A stretch of DNA of 64,000 bases from G963422745 sp965214285. Lineage in GTDB: Bacteria > Actinomycetota > Acidimicrobiia > Acidimicrobiales > Aldehydirespiratoraceae. The notes under the pieces were generated by a model. It did not search any database. It saw only the letters and a program-made list of their open reading frames with translations, and was not told the DNA's origin. Each line of letters starts with the position of its first letter. Position 1 is the stretch's first letter. Shown here piece after piece: positions 17,386 through 25,840 of the stretch. The position numbers were made by a program, and so were the translations under genes. The stretch covers positions 124,001 through 188,000 of the forward strand of contig OZ243946.1 of NCBI GenBank assembly GCA_965214285.1, read 5' to 3'.

Positions 17386-17571
17386 GTGACCGACCGCCAC
17401 CCTCCGAAGACCTTCGAGGAGGCAGCAGAACGCGCCAAGGCCTGGCTCGAAGCAGGGACAGAGTCAGAGCCAGAACCGGACCCCGGACAGCCCAAGACCA
17501 TCGAGGAAGCTACAGAAGCCTTTAAGGCCTTGCTCGAAGCAGAGGCAGAGACACACCCTGAGCCGCCGTGA
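17386..17571 (+). CDS. small acidic protein with an internal duplication
   Basis: A 61-residue acidic protein beginning with GTG 11 bp after hemY. It is made of two related blocks, each starting PKT(F/I)EEA and running through a predicted helix to a Glu/Pro-rich end. The stop overlaps the GTG of the cyclase gene (GTGA), so coupling to its neighbours supports it as real. No known function. Confidence 0.5.
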   Translation: MTDRHPPKTFEEAAERAKAWLEAGTESEPEPDPGQPKTIEEATEAFKALLEAEAETHPEPP

Positions 17572-18221
17572 CCAACCCCCGCCCGCCCAAGACCGAGCAC
17601 GCCCCGCCCACCGGCGAGCTGCTGGTGCCGCTGCTGGCCACCGACACCGGCCCGGCCCGCGAATGGGCCGAGGCTGCCTCAGCGGACCGTGCCGCCGCCC
17701 CCGACGCCCTGCCCGCCGGCGACAGCCATCTCAGCGTCACCCGCACGTTCTGCTTCGTCGACCTGAGCGGCTTCACCGCCTACACCCGCAGCCAGGGCGC
17801 CCACAGCGCCGTCGAGCGGCTCGGCGAGTTCCGCCGGATCACCCGCAACGTGGCCGCCAAGCGAGGGGTGCGGGTGGCGAAGTGGCTGGGCGACGGGGTG
17901 ATGATCGTGGGCGCCGAGCCCACCCCCGCCATCGCCTTCGGCGCCCATCTGGTGCATCACTTCAGCGGCAGCGGGGTCGATGTGCGAGTCGGCATCGCCA
18001 CCGGGATCGCCCTGCTGTTCGAGGGCGACGACTACATCGGCGAGCCGGTCAACCTGGCCGCCAAGCTGTGCGCCGCCGCCGAGCCGGGCGAGATGCTCGC
18101 CGTGGTGGACGACGACGACCTGCCGTCGTGGGTGCGCTGCATCGAGCAGGTGACCGTCGACATCAAGGGGGTCGGCGCCCTGGGCGGGGTGAAGCGCCTC
18201 GCGGCAGACCTGTCGACGTGA
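17568..18221 (+). CDS. class III adenylate/guanylate cyclase-like protein
   Basis: A 217-residue soluble protein with a single class III cyclase domain from about residue 55. The first metal Asp is in FCFVDLSGFTAYT, and the second lies in KWLGDGVMIVG. The transition-state Asn is present in GEPVNLAAKL, but the Arg expected four residues later is Lys. It may therefore be slow or regulatory. It lies in an overlapping run of small frames between hemY and lnt. An actinomycete cAMP-type signalling role is inferred from the family only. Confidence 0.78.
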   Translation: MTNPRPPKTEHAPPTGELLVPLLATDTGPAREWAEAASADRAAAPDALPAGDSHLSVTRTFCFVDLSGFTAYTRSQGAHSAVERLGEFRRITRNVAAKRGVRVAKWLGDGVMIVGAEPTPAIAFGAHLVHHFSGSGVDVRVGIATGIALLFEGDDYIGEPVNLAAKLCAAAEPGEMLAVVDDDDLPSWVRCIEQVTVDIKGVGALGGVKRLAADLST

Positions 18222-18313
18222 CCCCGTGCGGCCACGGCCTGGCGCCCGATGACGACGAGGCTTGCTGCGCCCAGAGCCCAGCCGGCGCCATGAGCCGCGG
18301 CCACCGCCCATGA
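18218..18313 (+). CDS. possible 31-residue Cys-rich peptide between cyclase and lnt
   Basis: A GTG overlaps the cyclase stop (GTGA), and the frame's own stop overlaps the lnt ATG (ATGA), so it bridges the two genes with translational-coupling signals at both ends. The peptide has three Cys and two His (TPCGHG and EACCAQ), which could bind a metal. It could equally be only a coupling leader for lnt. No homologue is known to me. Confidence 0.35.
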   Translation: MTPCGHGLAPDDDEACCAQSPAGAMSRGHRP

Positions 18314-19812
18314 GCCCCGCCCGACGACGCCGCCGAGGCCACAGCCGCGGCCCCCTGGCCGACGCCGCCCTGAGCGCCCTCACGGGCCTGGCCATAGCCG
18401 CAGCCCTGCCGCCGTGGGGCTGGTGGCCCCTGGCGGTGGTCGGCCTGGGGGCGTGGTACCTGCGCCTGGATGGGCTGGGGGCCTGGCAGCGCTGGAAGCG
18501 CTCGGCGCTCGTGGGCGTGTTCTGGATGACGCCCGCCACCTTGTGGATGCTGGACTTCACCCCGCTCGGCTGGCCCATCGCCGTGGCCGCCTTCGCCGTG
18601 CTGATCGGCGCAGCGGGCCTGCTCACCCCCGACGACGGGCCCTGGCGGCCGGTCTGTTTCGGTGCGGCACTGGCGCTGGTGGAGCTGATCCGCTGGAGCT
18701 GGCCCTTCGGCGGCGTGCCGATCGCCACTCTGGCCATGGCCGGCGTGGATGCCCCATTCGCGGTCTCTGCCCGGCTGTTCGGGCCGCTTCTGCTGGTGGC
18801 GCTGCTGGCCGCGGCCGGCATCGGCCTCGTCGGCCTGCGACACCATCGCAAGCAGTCGCTGGCGGCGCTGGCCGTGATCGCCGCTGCGACCCTCGGCGGG
18901 CAGCTCGCGGGCCTGGCCACACAGAGCGAAGGCGAGATCGCCGCCGCGGTGGTGCAAGGCGGCGGGCCGCAGAACACCCGGGCGGACATCTGCGAGAACC
19001 GCGGCGTGTTCGAGCGCCACGTGAGAGCGTCGGGGACCATCGACCGGGCAGTGGAACTGGTGGTCTGGCCCGAGGACGTGATCCACCCCGCGCCCGACGG
19101 CGCCGCCACCCCGGCCCGCTGCGCCGAGCCGCTGCTTACCGCCGGCGAGGCCCGCACCGTGATGGCCGGCGTCGCGGCCCAAGCCGATGCGGTGGTGGTG
19201 AGCGGCTGGTTCGAGCCGACCGCCGACGGCGGCGCCAACCGCAACTACGTGATCGCCCAGGCGCCGGGCGGCGAGGTGACCGGGCGCTACGACAAGGTTC
19301 GGCTGGTGCCGTTCGGCGAGACGGTGCCGTTCCGCTCGTGGCTGGAGCGCTTCGACGACGAGCTGCCAGCTCGCGACGTGCAGCCCGGCAGCGACCCGGC
19401 GGTGCTGGACTCGCCGCTGGGGCCGCTGGGGGTGGCCATCTCCTGGGAGATCTTCTTCGACGACCGGGCGCGTGACGCCATCGGCAACGGCGGGCAGGTG
19501 CTGTTGAACCCGACCAACGGGTCGAGTTACTGGCTGACGATCATCCAGAGCCAGCAGGTGGCGGCGAGCAGGCTGCGGGCGCTGGAGACCGGTCGCTGGG
19601 TGCTGCAGGCCGCGCCGACGGGGTTCTCGGCGGTGATCGACCCCGGCGGCGAGGTGCTTGAGCGTAGCGGCGTGCGCGAGCAGCGGGTGCTGTATGCCAC
19701 GGCGGAGCTGCGCAGCGGCCGCACCCCTGCCGTGGCCCTCGGCGTGTGGCCGATGCTGGCCGGGTCGCTGGCGGCGCTGGTCTGGGGCTGGGCCTCCACC
19801 ACCCGCCGCTGA
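18310..19812 (+). CDS. lnt: apolipoprotein N-acyltransferase-like protein, catalytic Cys replaced
   Basis: A 500-residue membrane protein. About six helices lie in residues 15-200, followed by a nitrilase-fold domain. Of the Glu-Lys-Cys triad, the Glu is in VVWPED (residue 255) and the Lys in GRYDKVRLVPFGE (residue 329). The Cys position reads ISWEIFF with Ser 378. The rest of the domain (NPTNGSSYW, SRLRALETGRWVLQ) is well kept. Lnt adds the third acyl chain to lipoproteins at the outer face of the membrane. With Ser in place of Cys the standard thioester mechanism is not available. ATG 18310 is chosen because it overlaps the preceding small frame. Confidence 0.85.
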   Translation: MSPARRRRRGHSRGPLADAALSALTGLAIAAALPPWGWWPLAVVGLGAWYLRLDGLGAWQRWKRSALVGVFWMTPATLWMLDFTPLGWPIAVAAFAVLIGAAGLLTPDDGPWRPVCFGAALALVELIRWSWPFGGVPIATLAMAGVDAPFAVSARLFGPLLLVALLAAAGIGLVGLRHHRKQSLAALAVIAAATLGGQLAGLATQSEGEIAAAVVQGGGPQNTRADICENRGVFERHVRASGTIDRAVELVVWPEDVIHPAPDGAATPARCAEPLLTAGEARTVMAGVAAQADAVVVSGWFEPTADGGANRNYVIAQAPGGEVTGRYDKVRLVPFGETVPFRSWLERFDDELPARDVQPGSDPAVLDSPLGPLGVAISWEIFFDDRARDAIGNGGQVLLNPTNGSSYWLTIIQSQQVAASRLRALETGRWVLQAAPTGFSAVIDPGGEVLERSGVREQRVLYATAELRSGRTPAVALGVWPMLAGSLAALVWGWASTTRR

Positions 19813-19863
19813 CCGCACCGACCCCGGGCCAATCGCCCCCTGACGGTGTGGTACCTCAGTAGC

Positions 19864-19893
19864 TTGATATCATGACACCGCGTGATGTAGGGT
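19864..19893 (+). promoter_or_regulatory. promoter and operator-like palindrome of the RHH gene
   Basis: TTGATA, an 18-bp spacer and TAGGGT form a promoter. The -10 overlaps a near-palindrome at about 19886-19904 (GTAGGG and CCTAC arms around GTGTGCGCAC), well placed for autoregulation by the encoded ribbon-helix-helix protein. Confidence 0.5.
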
Positions 19894-19920
19894 GTGCGCA
19901 CCTACACCAAGGGAGGCACC

Positions 19921-20139
19921 ATGGACAACACCCAGAAGGCAATGACCTTGAGACTGCCCACTGAGCAGGCCGAGGCTCTGGAGTTCGTCGCCGAGGTCGA
20001 CGGCGTGAGCACGTCAGAGGCCGTCCGTGACGCGATCGAGAGCCACATCGAGTCGCGCCGGACAGACGCCGGCTTCCAGGAGCGGCTCGCCGCATCGATG
20101 GAGCGCCACAAGCGCATCCTCGACCGCCTGGCCCAGTAG
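19921..20139 (+). CDS. ribbon-helix-helix (CopG/Arc-type) regulator, orphan
   Basis: A 72-residue protein with the RHH pattern: a strand MTLRLPTEQ, then helices EALEFVAEVDGVSTSEAVRDAI and a C-terminal helical tail. A strong AGGGAGG site lies 6 bp before the ATG. RHH proteins of this size are usually antitoxins, but no toxin gene follows, since the next gene is dtd on the other strand. It is either a lone regulator or a relic of a toxin-antitoxin pair. Confidence 0.75.
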   Translation: MDNTQKAMTLRLPTEQAEALEFVAEVDGVSTSEAVRDAIESHIESRRTDAGFQERLAASMERHKRILDRLAQ

Positions 20140-20173
20140 GCCAACCGGCACCGAGGTTGACGGTCCGCCCGGC

Positions 20174-20611
20174 TCAGGTTTCGATCATCAGGGTGACGGG
20201 GCCGTCATTCACGGACTCCACCGCCATCTCGGCCCGGAAGCGCCCGGTCTCGACCTGCGCGCCGCGCTGGCGCAGCGCCGCCACCACGGCCTCGACCAGC
20301 GGCTCGGCCTGGCCCGGCGACGCCGCCGCGGAGTAGCCCGGACGCCGACCCCGGCGGGTGTCGCCGTAGAGAGTGAACTGGCTGACCACCAGCACCGCCT
20401 GCGACGTGTCGGCCAGCGAGCGGTTCATCACCCCGTCGTCGTCGGCGAAGATGCGCAGGTTCCACACCTTGTCGGCCAGCTTCTCGGCATCGGCGGTGGT
20501 GTCGCTGTGGGTCACCCCGACCAGCAGCAGGACGCCTGTCCCGATCTCGCCGACGGTCTCGCCGCCCACGGACACCTTCGCCCGCTGCACCCGCTGCACC
20601 AACCCACGCAT
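20174..20611 (-). CDS. dtd: D-aminoacyl-tRNA deacylase
   Basis: A 145-residue protein of exact family length that removes D-amino acids from mischarged tRNA. Both active-site signatures are present: SQFTLYGDTRRGRRP near residue 77 and NDGPVTLMIE near the end. The N-terminus MRGLVQRVQRAKVSV is typical, which decides the start. Confidence 0.96.
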   Translation of the reverse strand: MRGLVQRVQRAKVSVGGETVGEIGTGVLLLVGVTHSDTTADAEKLADKVWNLRIFADDDGVMNRSLADTSQAVLVVSQFTLYGDTRRGRRPGYSAAASPGQAEPLVEAVVAALRQRGAQVETGRFRAEMAVESVNDGPVTLMIET

Positions 20612-20713
20612 CTTCTGACTCTACCTCCACACGCCTAATCGATAAGCCAACTGTCGCATGCTGAGGCACTGAACACGCACCGTGCCGCGTTAGTCTGCCG
20701 GCCACCGTCCCGC

Positions 20714-22198
20714 CTAGTCGCGGAATTCGATTCGCTCGGCGATCTCGGAGACATGGGTCCGATGTTCCTCGCTAGCGGCTGCTCTGCGTTCTGCTCGCCG
20801 CTGTGCCATCGCACGCAACTCGGATGCCTCCCTATTGGTTTGCCGAACAACGAGCTCTAGTGTCTCTGCGTGATACCGCTCGACTTCTTCAATCGTGGTG
20901 CCGTCGAGAATTATTCGATCATCAGAGAGCCTCAAGCATCCAAACCGGTGCATTGTCGTCAAACGCGGCGGATTATCCCAATTCTTGAGCAATAGGTCGT
21001 ATTCAGTCGTGTCCGGACGGCGGCTAAGTTGGAATGGAACGGAGTAAAGAGCCGAACCAGGAGAGCCGTCATTGCGAGGTTCAGTAATGTCACTTCCAAC
21101 GATCCGAACAATCTCCAACGGCTCGATGGCCATGTCATCACTCCGATCTACATCCGTTCGCATCTGATATCGACTAGCCGGAGCTTGAACGTCCAGGCTG
21201 AGCGATCTAGCCGGTTCACAATCCGATTGCGGGTGTCTTTGGGTCGAGCAGGTCGCTCGCTCGGGATCTCGACTGCCACTAGCGCCATCACCAAGCTCGC
21301 TGGTAGAAGCCTCCGGCGAGTCTTGGTCGAGGACGGCCATAACTTCGTCGAATCCTTCAATCTCGACTAACGCAAAATTGTTTCCACATCTCTCAGCAAG
21401 TGCGACGACGCGAGGATGTACGTCCTCAGATACATTTAGCGTGCACCAGTAGATGCCGTGAGGGAGCGCATCCGCACCATGATCCGCCGCAGCGAGTAGA
21501 AGGTCTCGATACACCGTAGATTCAGCACCACGGTAGCCAATCACGACGAGCGGATGGTCAGCAATCAGAGGAACGATTCGAGCAGCAAAATCGGCATCGA
21601 GCCGTGCAAGATCATCAGTTAGGTTCAAGTCAGCATACTGCTCCACAAGTCCATGGACGTGAATAACCTGGCATAAGGCGGGATCTGTTGTGATGAATCG
21701 CACTTGTGCGGTTGATGAAATGTGAGTGATCAACGATGCAGCGGGGTCTCTCCTACAGCTATCAATGATCAGTGAATCGAAGTTCGTTGTCAGAATCGAG
21801 TGAATCCGACCTTTGCCGACAAGAGCAGCTAACAACCTGTAACCCTCGCTAGCTTGATCCGGGTTGACGACCACGTGCTCCTGGAAGAACTGGCGGCGAC
21901 GCTCGCGCGGAGTGAGCAGATGCTCAATGTGGCGTGCGTATAGTTCCTGCGGCTCCAAATCTAGATCAAACCATTCGAATTTCCATAACCAAGAAGCCAA
22001 TTCATCCCTGTCGAGCGTTGGATCGGCAGGGTCGCGATCGAATTCTCGGCAATAGGCATGCTTGCCAATCAAGTCGATTAGGCCGCCGACCAACGGAACA
22101 CCAGATGTGGCGGACGCACCCGCACCCAGTAAGAAGACGGGGCGGGGCTGCCCGTCGCGCACCGCAGCTCGTAGGTCGGCTATGTCAGTCTTCCTCAT
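20714..22198 (-). CDS. SIR2-domain protein, probable NAD-depleting defence effector
   Basis: A 494-residue protein. Residues about 18-270 form a SIR2-like domain: VFLLGAGASATSG near 21 (NAD-binding), ILTTNFDSL with the catalytic Asn, IHVHG with the catalytic His, and VVIGYRGAEST. The C-terminal half (about 300-494) is not recognised and ends in a charged helix. In ThsA, Dsr and similar phage-defence proteins this domain destroys NAD on infection. An AGGAG site 10 bp upstream favours ATG 22198 over an upstream start. The gene is visibly richer in A+T than its neighbours, a sign of transfer. It is the last gene of the defence island. Confidence 0.85.
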   Translation of the reverse strand: MRKTDIADLRAAVRDGQPRPVFLLGAGASATSGVPLVGGLIDLIGKHAYCREFDRDPADPTLDRDELASWLWKFEWFDLDLEPQELYARHIEHLLTPRERRRQFFQEHVVVNPDQASEGYRLLAALVGKGRIHSILTTNFDSLIIDSCRRDPAASLITHISSTAQVRFITTDPALCQVIHVHGLVEQYADLNLTDDLARLDADFAARIVPLIADHPLVVIGYRGAESTVYRDLLLAAADHGADALPHGIYWCTLNVSEDVHPRVVALAERCGNNFALVEIEGFDEVMAVLDQDSPEASTSELGDGASGSRDPERATCSTQRHPQSDCEPARSLSLDVQAPASRYQMRTDVDRSDDMAIEPLEIVRIVGSDITEPRNDGSPGSALYSVPFQLSRRPDTTEYDLLLKNWDNPPRLTTMHRFGCLRLSDDRIILDGTTIEEVERYHAETLELVVRQTNREASELRAMAQRRAERRAAASEEHRTHVSEIAERIEFRD

Positions 22199-22461
22199 GG
22201 TGATACAGCTCCTAACACTCGCTGGACAGTTAGCCAGATTGGGCCAGGGTGCCACGGCTGATGGCCTCCATTCCCTGTGTTTTCTTGATGAAGATTGATC
22301 ATGATAATCACCTCAATTTATTTGCTCCAAGTGTTGTTGCCAACACCCATCCATCTTTTTGAGTCACGAGTATAGCCCTGTCTCAGACAAATGCAAGCAT
22401 TTTACCAACCGTACCACTCGACCACCCAGCCTTGGCTCAACCGCAAGGACCACCGAGCGGG
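22199..22461. other. AT-rich spacer upstream of the SIR2 gene
   Basis: No gene seen. The segment is much richer in A+T than the rest of the window and holds an imperfect palindrome around ATCATGAT at about 22293-22309, which may be a control site for the SIR2 gene. Confidence 0.4.
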
Positions 22462-25400
22462 TTAGTCGAATTCGGAGGCTTGGGCGCCGAGGTTGCGGGC
22501 GTTCTCCTCGACGATGCGGCGGGTGTTGTCGTCGTAGCCGTCGTCGTTGCCGGCCCGGATCTCCAGGGAGAGCTCGAGGTCCGGCCCCAGGTGCTTGAGC
22601 AGATCCTCGCTAATCGCGCCAACCTGCTTGATCCAGCGCACCGGGTCCAGGCCGAAGTGGGCGTAGTACCCGGTAACCGGGGACGACCCTGGAGCCGCAG
22701 CTGCGACAGCAGCGCCATCGCCACCGCTGCCGTCGCCCGAGCCGGCAACGGAAGGGGCATCAGCCTCATCCCCGTCCGAGGAGTCCGGGAGGAAGTCCGG
22801 GCGGATCAAGAAACCGCTCAGCGACGGCACCACGTGCTCGCCGGTGCGCACCCCGACCCAGGTCTCCCCGTCGTGGGCCTCGGCGTAGCCGAACGTCTCC
22901 TGCTCCCAGTTCAACTGCGATGTGCCGTTGCTGATCGCATCGGTCAGCACCGTGAGAGAACCCAGCCTGTGCATGTAGGGGTAGCGGGCAAAGCGCGACC
23001 ACAGCTCGCCCACGGAGATGTCGCCCCGCTCCGACCACAGGTCGAAGCGGTCCAGGTCGATCCTCAGCCACAGGCCGGAAAGGCCCTCGATCAGCCAGTC
23101 CTCGGAGACCATCTTCTTGCTGACCTTGGCGATCACCTCGTCCATCACACCCGCACTCGACGACTGCCACTCGATCTCGCTGGTCCCCCGTGCCTGACGG
23201 GGCGTGAGCACATGGATGAAGGACTCGCCGATCATGTTTCTGACCTGCTTGGAGGTGTCGTTCAGCTGCGTCTGGGCCTGCTTGTACTGATGGGCCGTCA
23301 GGTCGAGGGTCTCGTGCTCCTCGACGATCGACTGCCAAGCCAGATACAACCGAGCCGCGCCCCGAAGCTCCGGCATCCGCCTGGCCTCAGCCGCCACGAA
23401 CACCAGCAGATTGCGGTTCAGCCGAGGGCCGCCGTGACGCTGGCTGAGGATCTCCTTCGCCAGCTGCATGCCAGGCGAGTTGGCATCGTTGATCGAATGG
23501 GTGGCGTCCGGGGCCAGGATCACGAGCCTCACGCCGTCGTCGTCATCGGGCACGTCCCCTGGACCCTCGGCGAATATTTGGACAGCGGAGAACTTGGCCC
23601 GGTCGGCGGCCTGAGCCAATATGCGCTTGCGGACCTCCTCGTCGGCATCCCTGTCGTCGTAGTTCGAGGCCGCCCGGTCTGCAGCGAGGCGGGTGACGGT
23701 GGGCTGCAGCCCGTACCAGTACTGGGCGCCGTCCACATACAGGTGCGTCGCCCGGCCCGACAGCTCCTTGAGGGCAGCGTCAAACTGATTCACCTCCTCG
23801 CCGGGCTGGACGCAACCCAGCATGATGCGCTTCACGTCGACTCCACGCGCACGGTCAGGCTTGGCGGCCGAGCCCATGTAGACGGTGCGGGCCGCCCGAC
23901 GGGCGGCCGAGAGCTTGCCGAAGTGCGAGCGCTCGCCGTCGATGCGCAGAGGCAGCGAGTTGGCGCCGTCCACGTCGGACTTGATGACCGGGTCCCAGCC
24001 CTCCTCGAGGTATTTCTTCATCTCGCTCACGAGGTCGCCGGAGTCCATGGGCAGGTTGCCCGGCATGATCAATAGCGACTGGTCGCCGCGCTGCCAGAGG
24101 TGCGATATCGCTTCGGCCATCAGGCGCAGCACGCCGCGGGTGCGCTGGAACTTGTCGAGCGTCGACCAGTCGTTGAAGAGCCGGTCGAAGAGCTCGGGAT
24201 GGATCGGGTACGAGGCCTCCATCCGCCTGCGGTACTCGGTCTCGGAGCACTCGGAGGGGAAGTCGGTGGCAAGGCTGCGATACATGTCCGAGAACGCGCC
24301 GATGACCCCGTCACGCACTCGGGCCTTGTCGGCGGACATCGGCTCGAAGAGACGCCTGCGCACGATCTCGAACGACTCGTCGGGGGAGGCGGGCTGCCAC
24401 TGCGCGGCCAGGCGGGTGACGACGTTCTTCAGCTTCTCCAGGGCGGTCTTGCCCCGGTCGCCTCCGACCTCGATGTCTGATGCCGGGATCGACACCAGCA
24501 CCACCACGTTGGGCACTGAGGCAGCGGCCTCGGTGAGTGCCTGGGCGAAGGTGAACTGGGTGTCGAAGTCGCCCCCTGCAAGCCGTTTGCCGTCGTCGCC
24601 GTCGCGCAGCTGACGGGCGTAGGCGACCCATTCGTCGATCAGCACCACGGCAGGGCTGAACTGCTGGAGCAGCGTCCTCAGCGCGGCGCCGGGGTTGGTG
24701 CCTGCCTCGTCGTCGGCGCGGACCAGCTCGTAGCCGGCCTTGCCGCCCAGCTGATAGGCGAGCCGGCCCCACAGAGTGTGCAGCTCGATGCCGTCCTCCA
24801 CCCGCTCGGGAGTGGCCGGCGAGATCTTCTGGCCCACCAGCACTGCACGGTTGACCACCGAGGGCAGCGACAGCTTCTCGTCGGTCAGGGCCTCGGCGAT
24901 CCCGGCTAGCTCCTCGGCGGGCGCATCGGATGCGAGGTGATACAGGGCGATCAGCGAGTGGGTCTTGCCGCCGCCGAAGTTGGTCTGCAGCTCAACCACA
25001 GGGTCGCCGCCTTCGCCGCAGAGCCGCCGGGTGGCACCGACCAGCAGATCACGAAGGCCCTCGGTCAGATATGTCCGGGCGAAGAACGCCTTGGGGTCCT
25101 GGTATTCGGTGTCGGCACGGCCGCTGAAGACCTCGAACAGGTCCGCCGCGAACTCGGCCTGCTCGAACTGTCCAGAGGCCACGTCGGCGTGGGGGGCGAT
25201 GATCTCCCGCCACGGCGTCAGACCCGCCTGAGGCTGGCCCTCGGTCGGCCTTGCGGCGGTCTTGCGGCGCTCGGAGCGGGCCTCCTCTTCCACGACCTGG
25301 CGCCGCAGGTCATGGCGCAGCGCCTTGATCGACTGGCGGCTGTCGGAGTCGCCGAAGGCCTCCAGCACCCGCTCCATGGCGTCGAGAGCACGAGCCGTGT

Positions 25401-25707
25401 CGTCGCTGGAGAACGAGCCCTGGTGCGCCCAGGTGTTGCGGACCTCTGCCACCTCGAACACGAGAGAGCGGATCGCGGGCGCGAAGCCGTGCCCGAACAC
25501 CTCGTTCCAGGTCACCTTGATCCCCTTGAAGACGAAGGCGATGTCTCGGGGGTTGGGCTTGCGATCGGGCTTGTGGAGCTGCCGGTTGACCCGCTGCAGC
25601 CAGTCGTCGCCGTAGAAGGCCTGCCAGGTCTCCTCGCACTTCGGGGCGAGGCCGTCGCGCAGCAGGTCGAGGGCCTTTGCGATCCGTTCTGTGTTGGCCA
25701 TCACCAT
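22462..25707 (-). CDS. Swt1-type HEPN plus DUF499 ATPase, defence system component
   Basis: A 1081-residue protein. Residues about 1-125 form a Swt1-family HEPN domain with the RNTWAH motif at 90-95. The rest is a DUF499 P-loop ATPase, with Walker A TNFGGGKTH at 242-250 and Walker B-like AVVLIDEWVAYA near 350. A Gly/Ala/Ser-rich linker precedes a 100-residue C-terminal module. DUF499 ATPases occur beside DUF1156 methyltransferases and SNF2 helicases in anti-phage islands (compare helicase-methylase-ATPase systems). It follows the methyltransferase on the same strand after 133 bp. The ATG at the third codon (25701) is an alternative start. Confidence 0.9.
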   Translation of the reverse strand: MVMANTERIAKALDLLRDGLAPKCEETWQAFYGDDWLQRVNRQLHKPDRKPNPRDIAFVFKGIKVTWNEVFGHGFAPAIRSLVFEVAEVRNTWAHQGSFSSDDTARALDAMERVLEAFGDSDSRQSIKALRHDLRRQVVEEEARSERRKTAARPTEGQPQAGLTPWREIIAPHADVASGQFEQAEFAADLFEVFSGRADTEYQDPKAFFARTYLTEGLRDLLVGATRRLCGEGGDPVVELQTNFGGGKTHSLIALYHLASDAPAEELAGIAEALTDEKLSLPSVVNRAVLVGQKISPATPERVEDGIELHTLWGRLAYQLGGKAGYELVRADDEAGTNPGAALRTLLQQFSPAVVLIDEWVAYARQLRDGDDGKRLAGGDFDTQFTFAQALTEAAASVPNVVVLVSIPASDIEVGGDRGKTALEKLKNVVTRLAAQWQPASPDESFEIVRRRLFEPMSADKARVRDGVIGAFSDMYRSLATDFPSECSETEYRRRMEASYPIHPELFDRLFNDWSTLDKFQRTRGVLRLMAEAISHLWQRGDQSLLIMPGNLPMDSGDLVSEMKKYLEEGWDPVIKSDVDGANSLPLRIDGERSHFGKLSAARRAARTVYMGSAAKPDRARGVDVKRIMLGCVQPGEEVNQFDAALKELSGRATHLYVDGAQYWYGLQPTVTRLAADRAASNYDDRDADEEVRKRILAQAADRAKFSAVQIFAEGPGDVPDDDDGVRLVILAPDATHSINDANSPGMQLAKEILSQRHGGPRLNRNLLVFVAAEARRMPELRGAARLYLAWQSIVEEHETLDLTAHQYKQAQTQLNDTSKQVRNMIGESFIHVLTPRQARGTSEIEWQSSSAGVMDEVIAKVSKKMVSEDWLIEGLSGLWLRIDLDRFDLWSERGDISVGELWSRFARYPYMHRLGSLTVLTDAISNGTSQLNWEQETFGYAEAHDGETWVGVRTGEHVVPSLSGFLIRPDFLPDSSDGDEADAPSVAGSGDGSGGDGAAVAAAAPGSSPVTGYYAHFGLDPVRWIKQVGAISEDLLKHLGPDLELSLEIRAGNDDGYDDNTRRIVEENARNLGAQASEFD

Positions 25708-25840
25708 GGCGGTGCTCCCTTGCAGTCGTGGGCGACCAGGGTAGACGAACCCTGTGACGCTCCGGCAAGGCCACCGGTCGCCGGCAGCCAGAGCCCGCTC
25801 CCAGTAGCGACACCGACGATCGCCCGGAGCCGGGGCTTAG

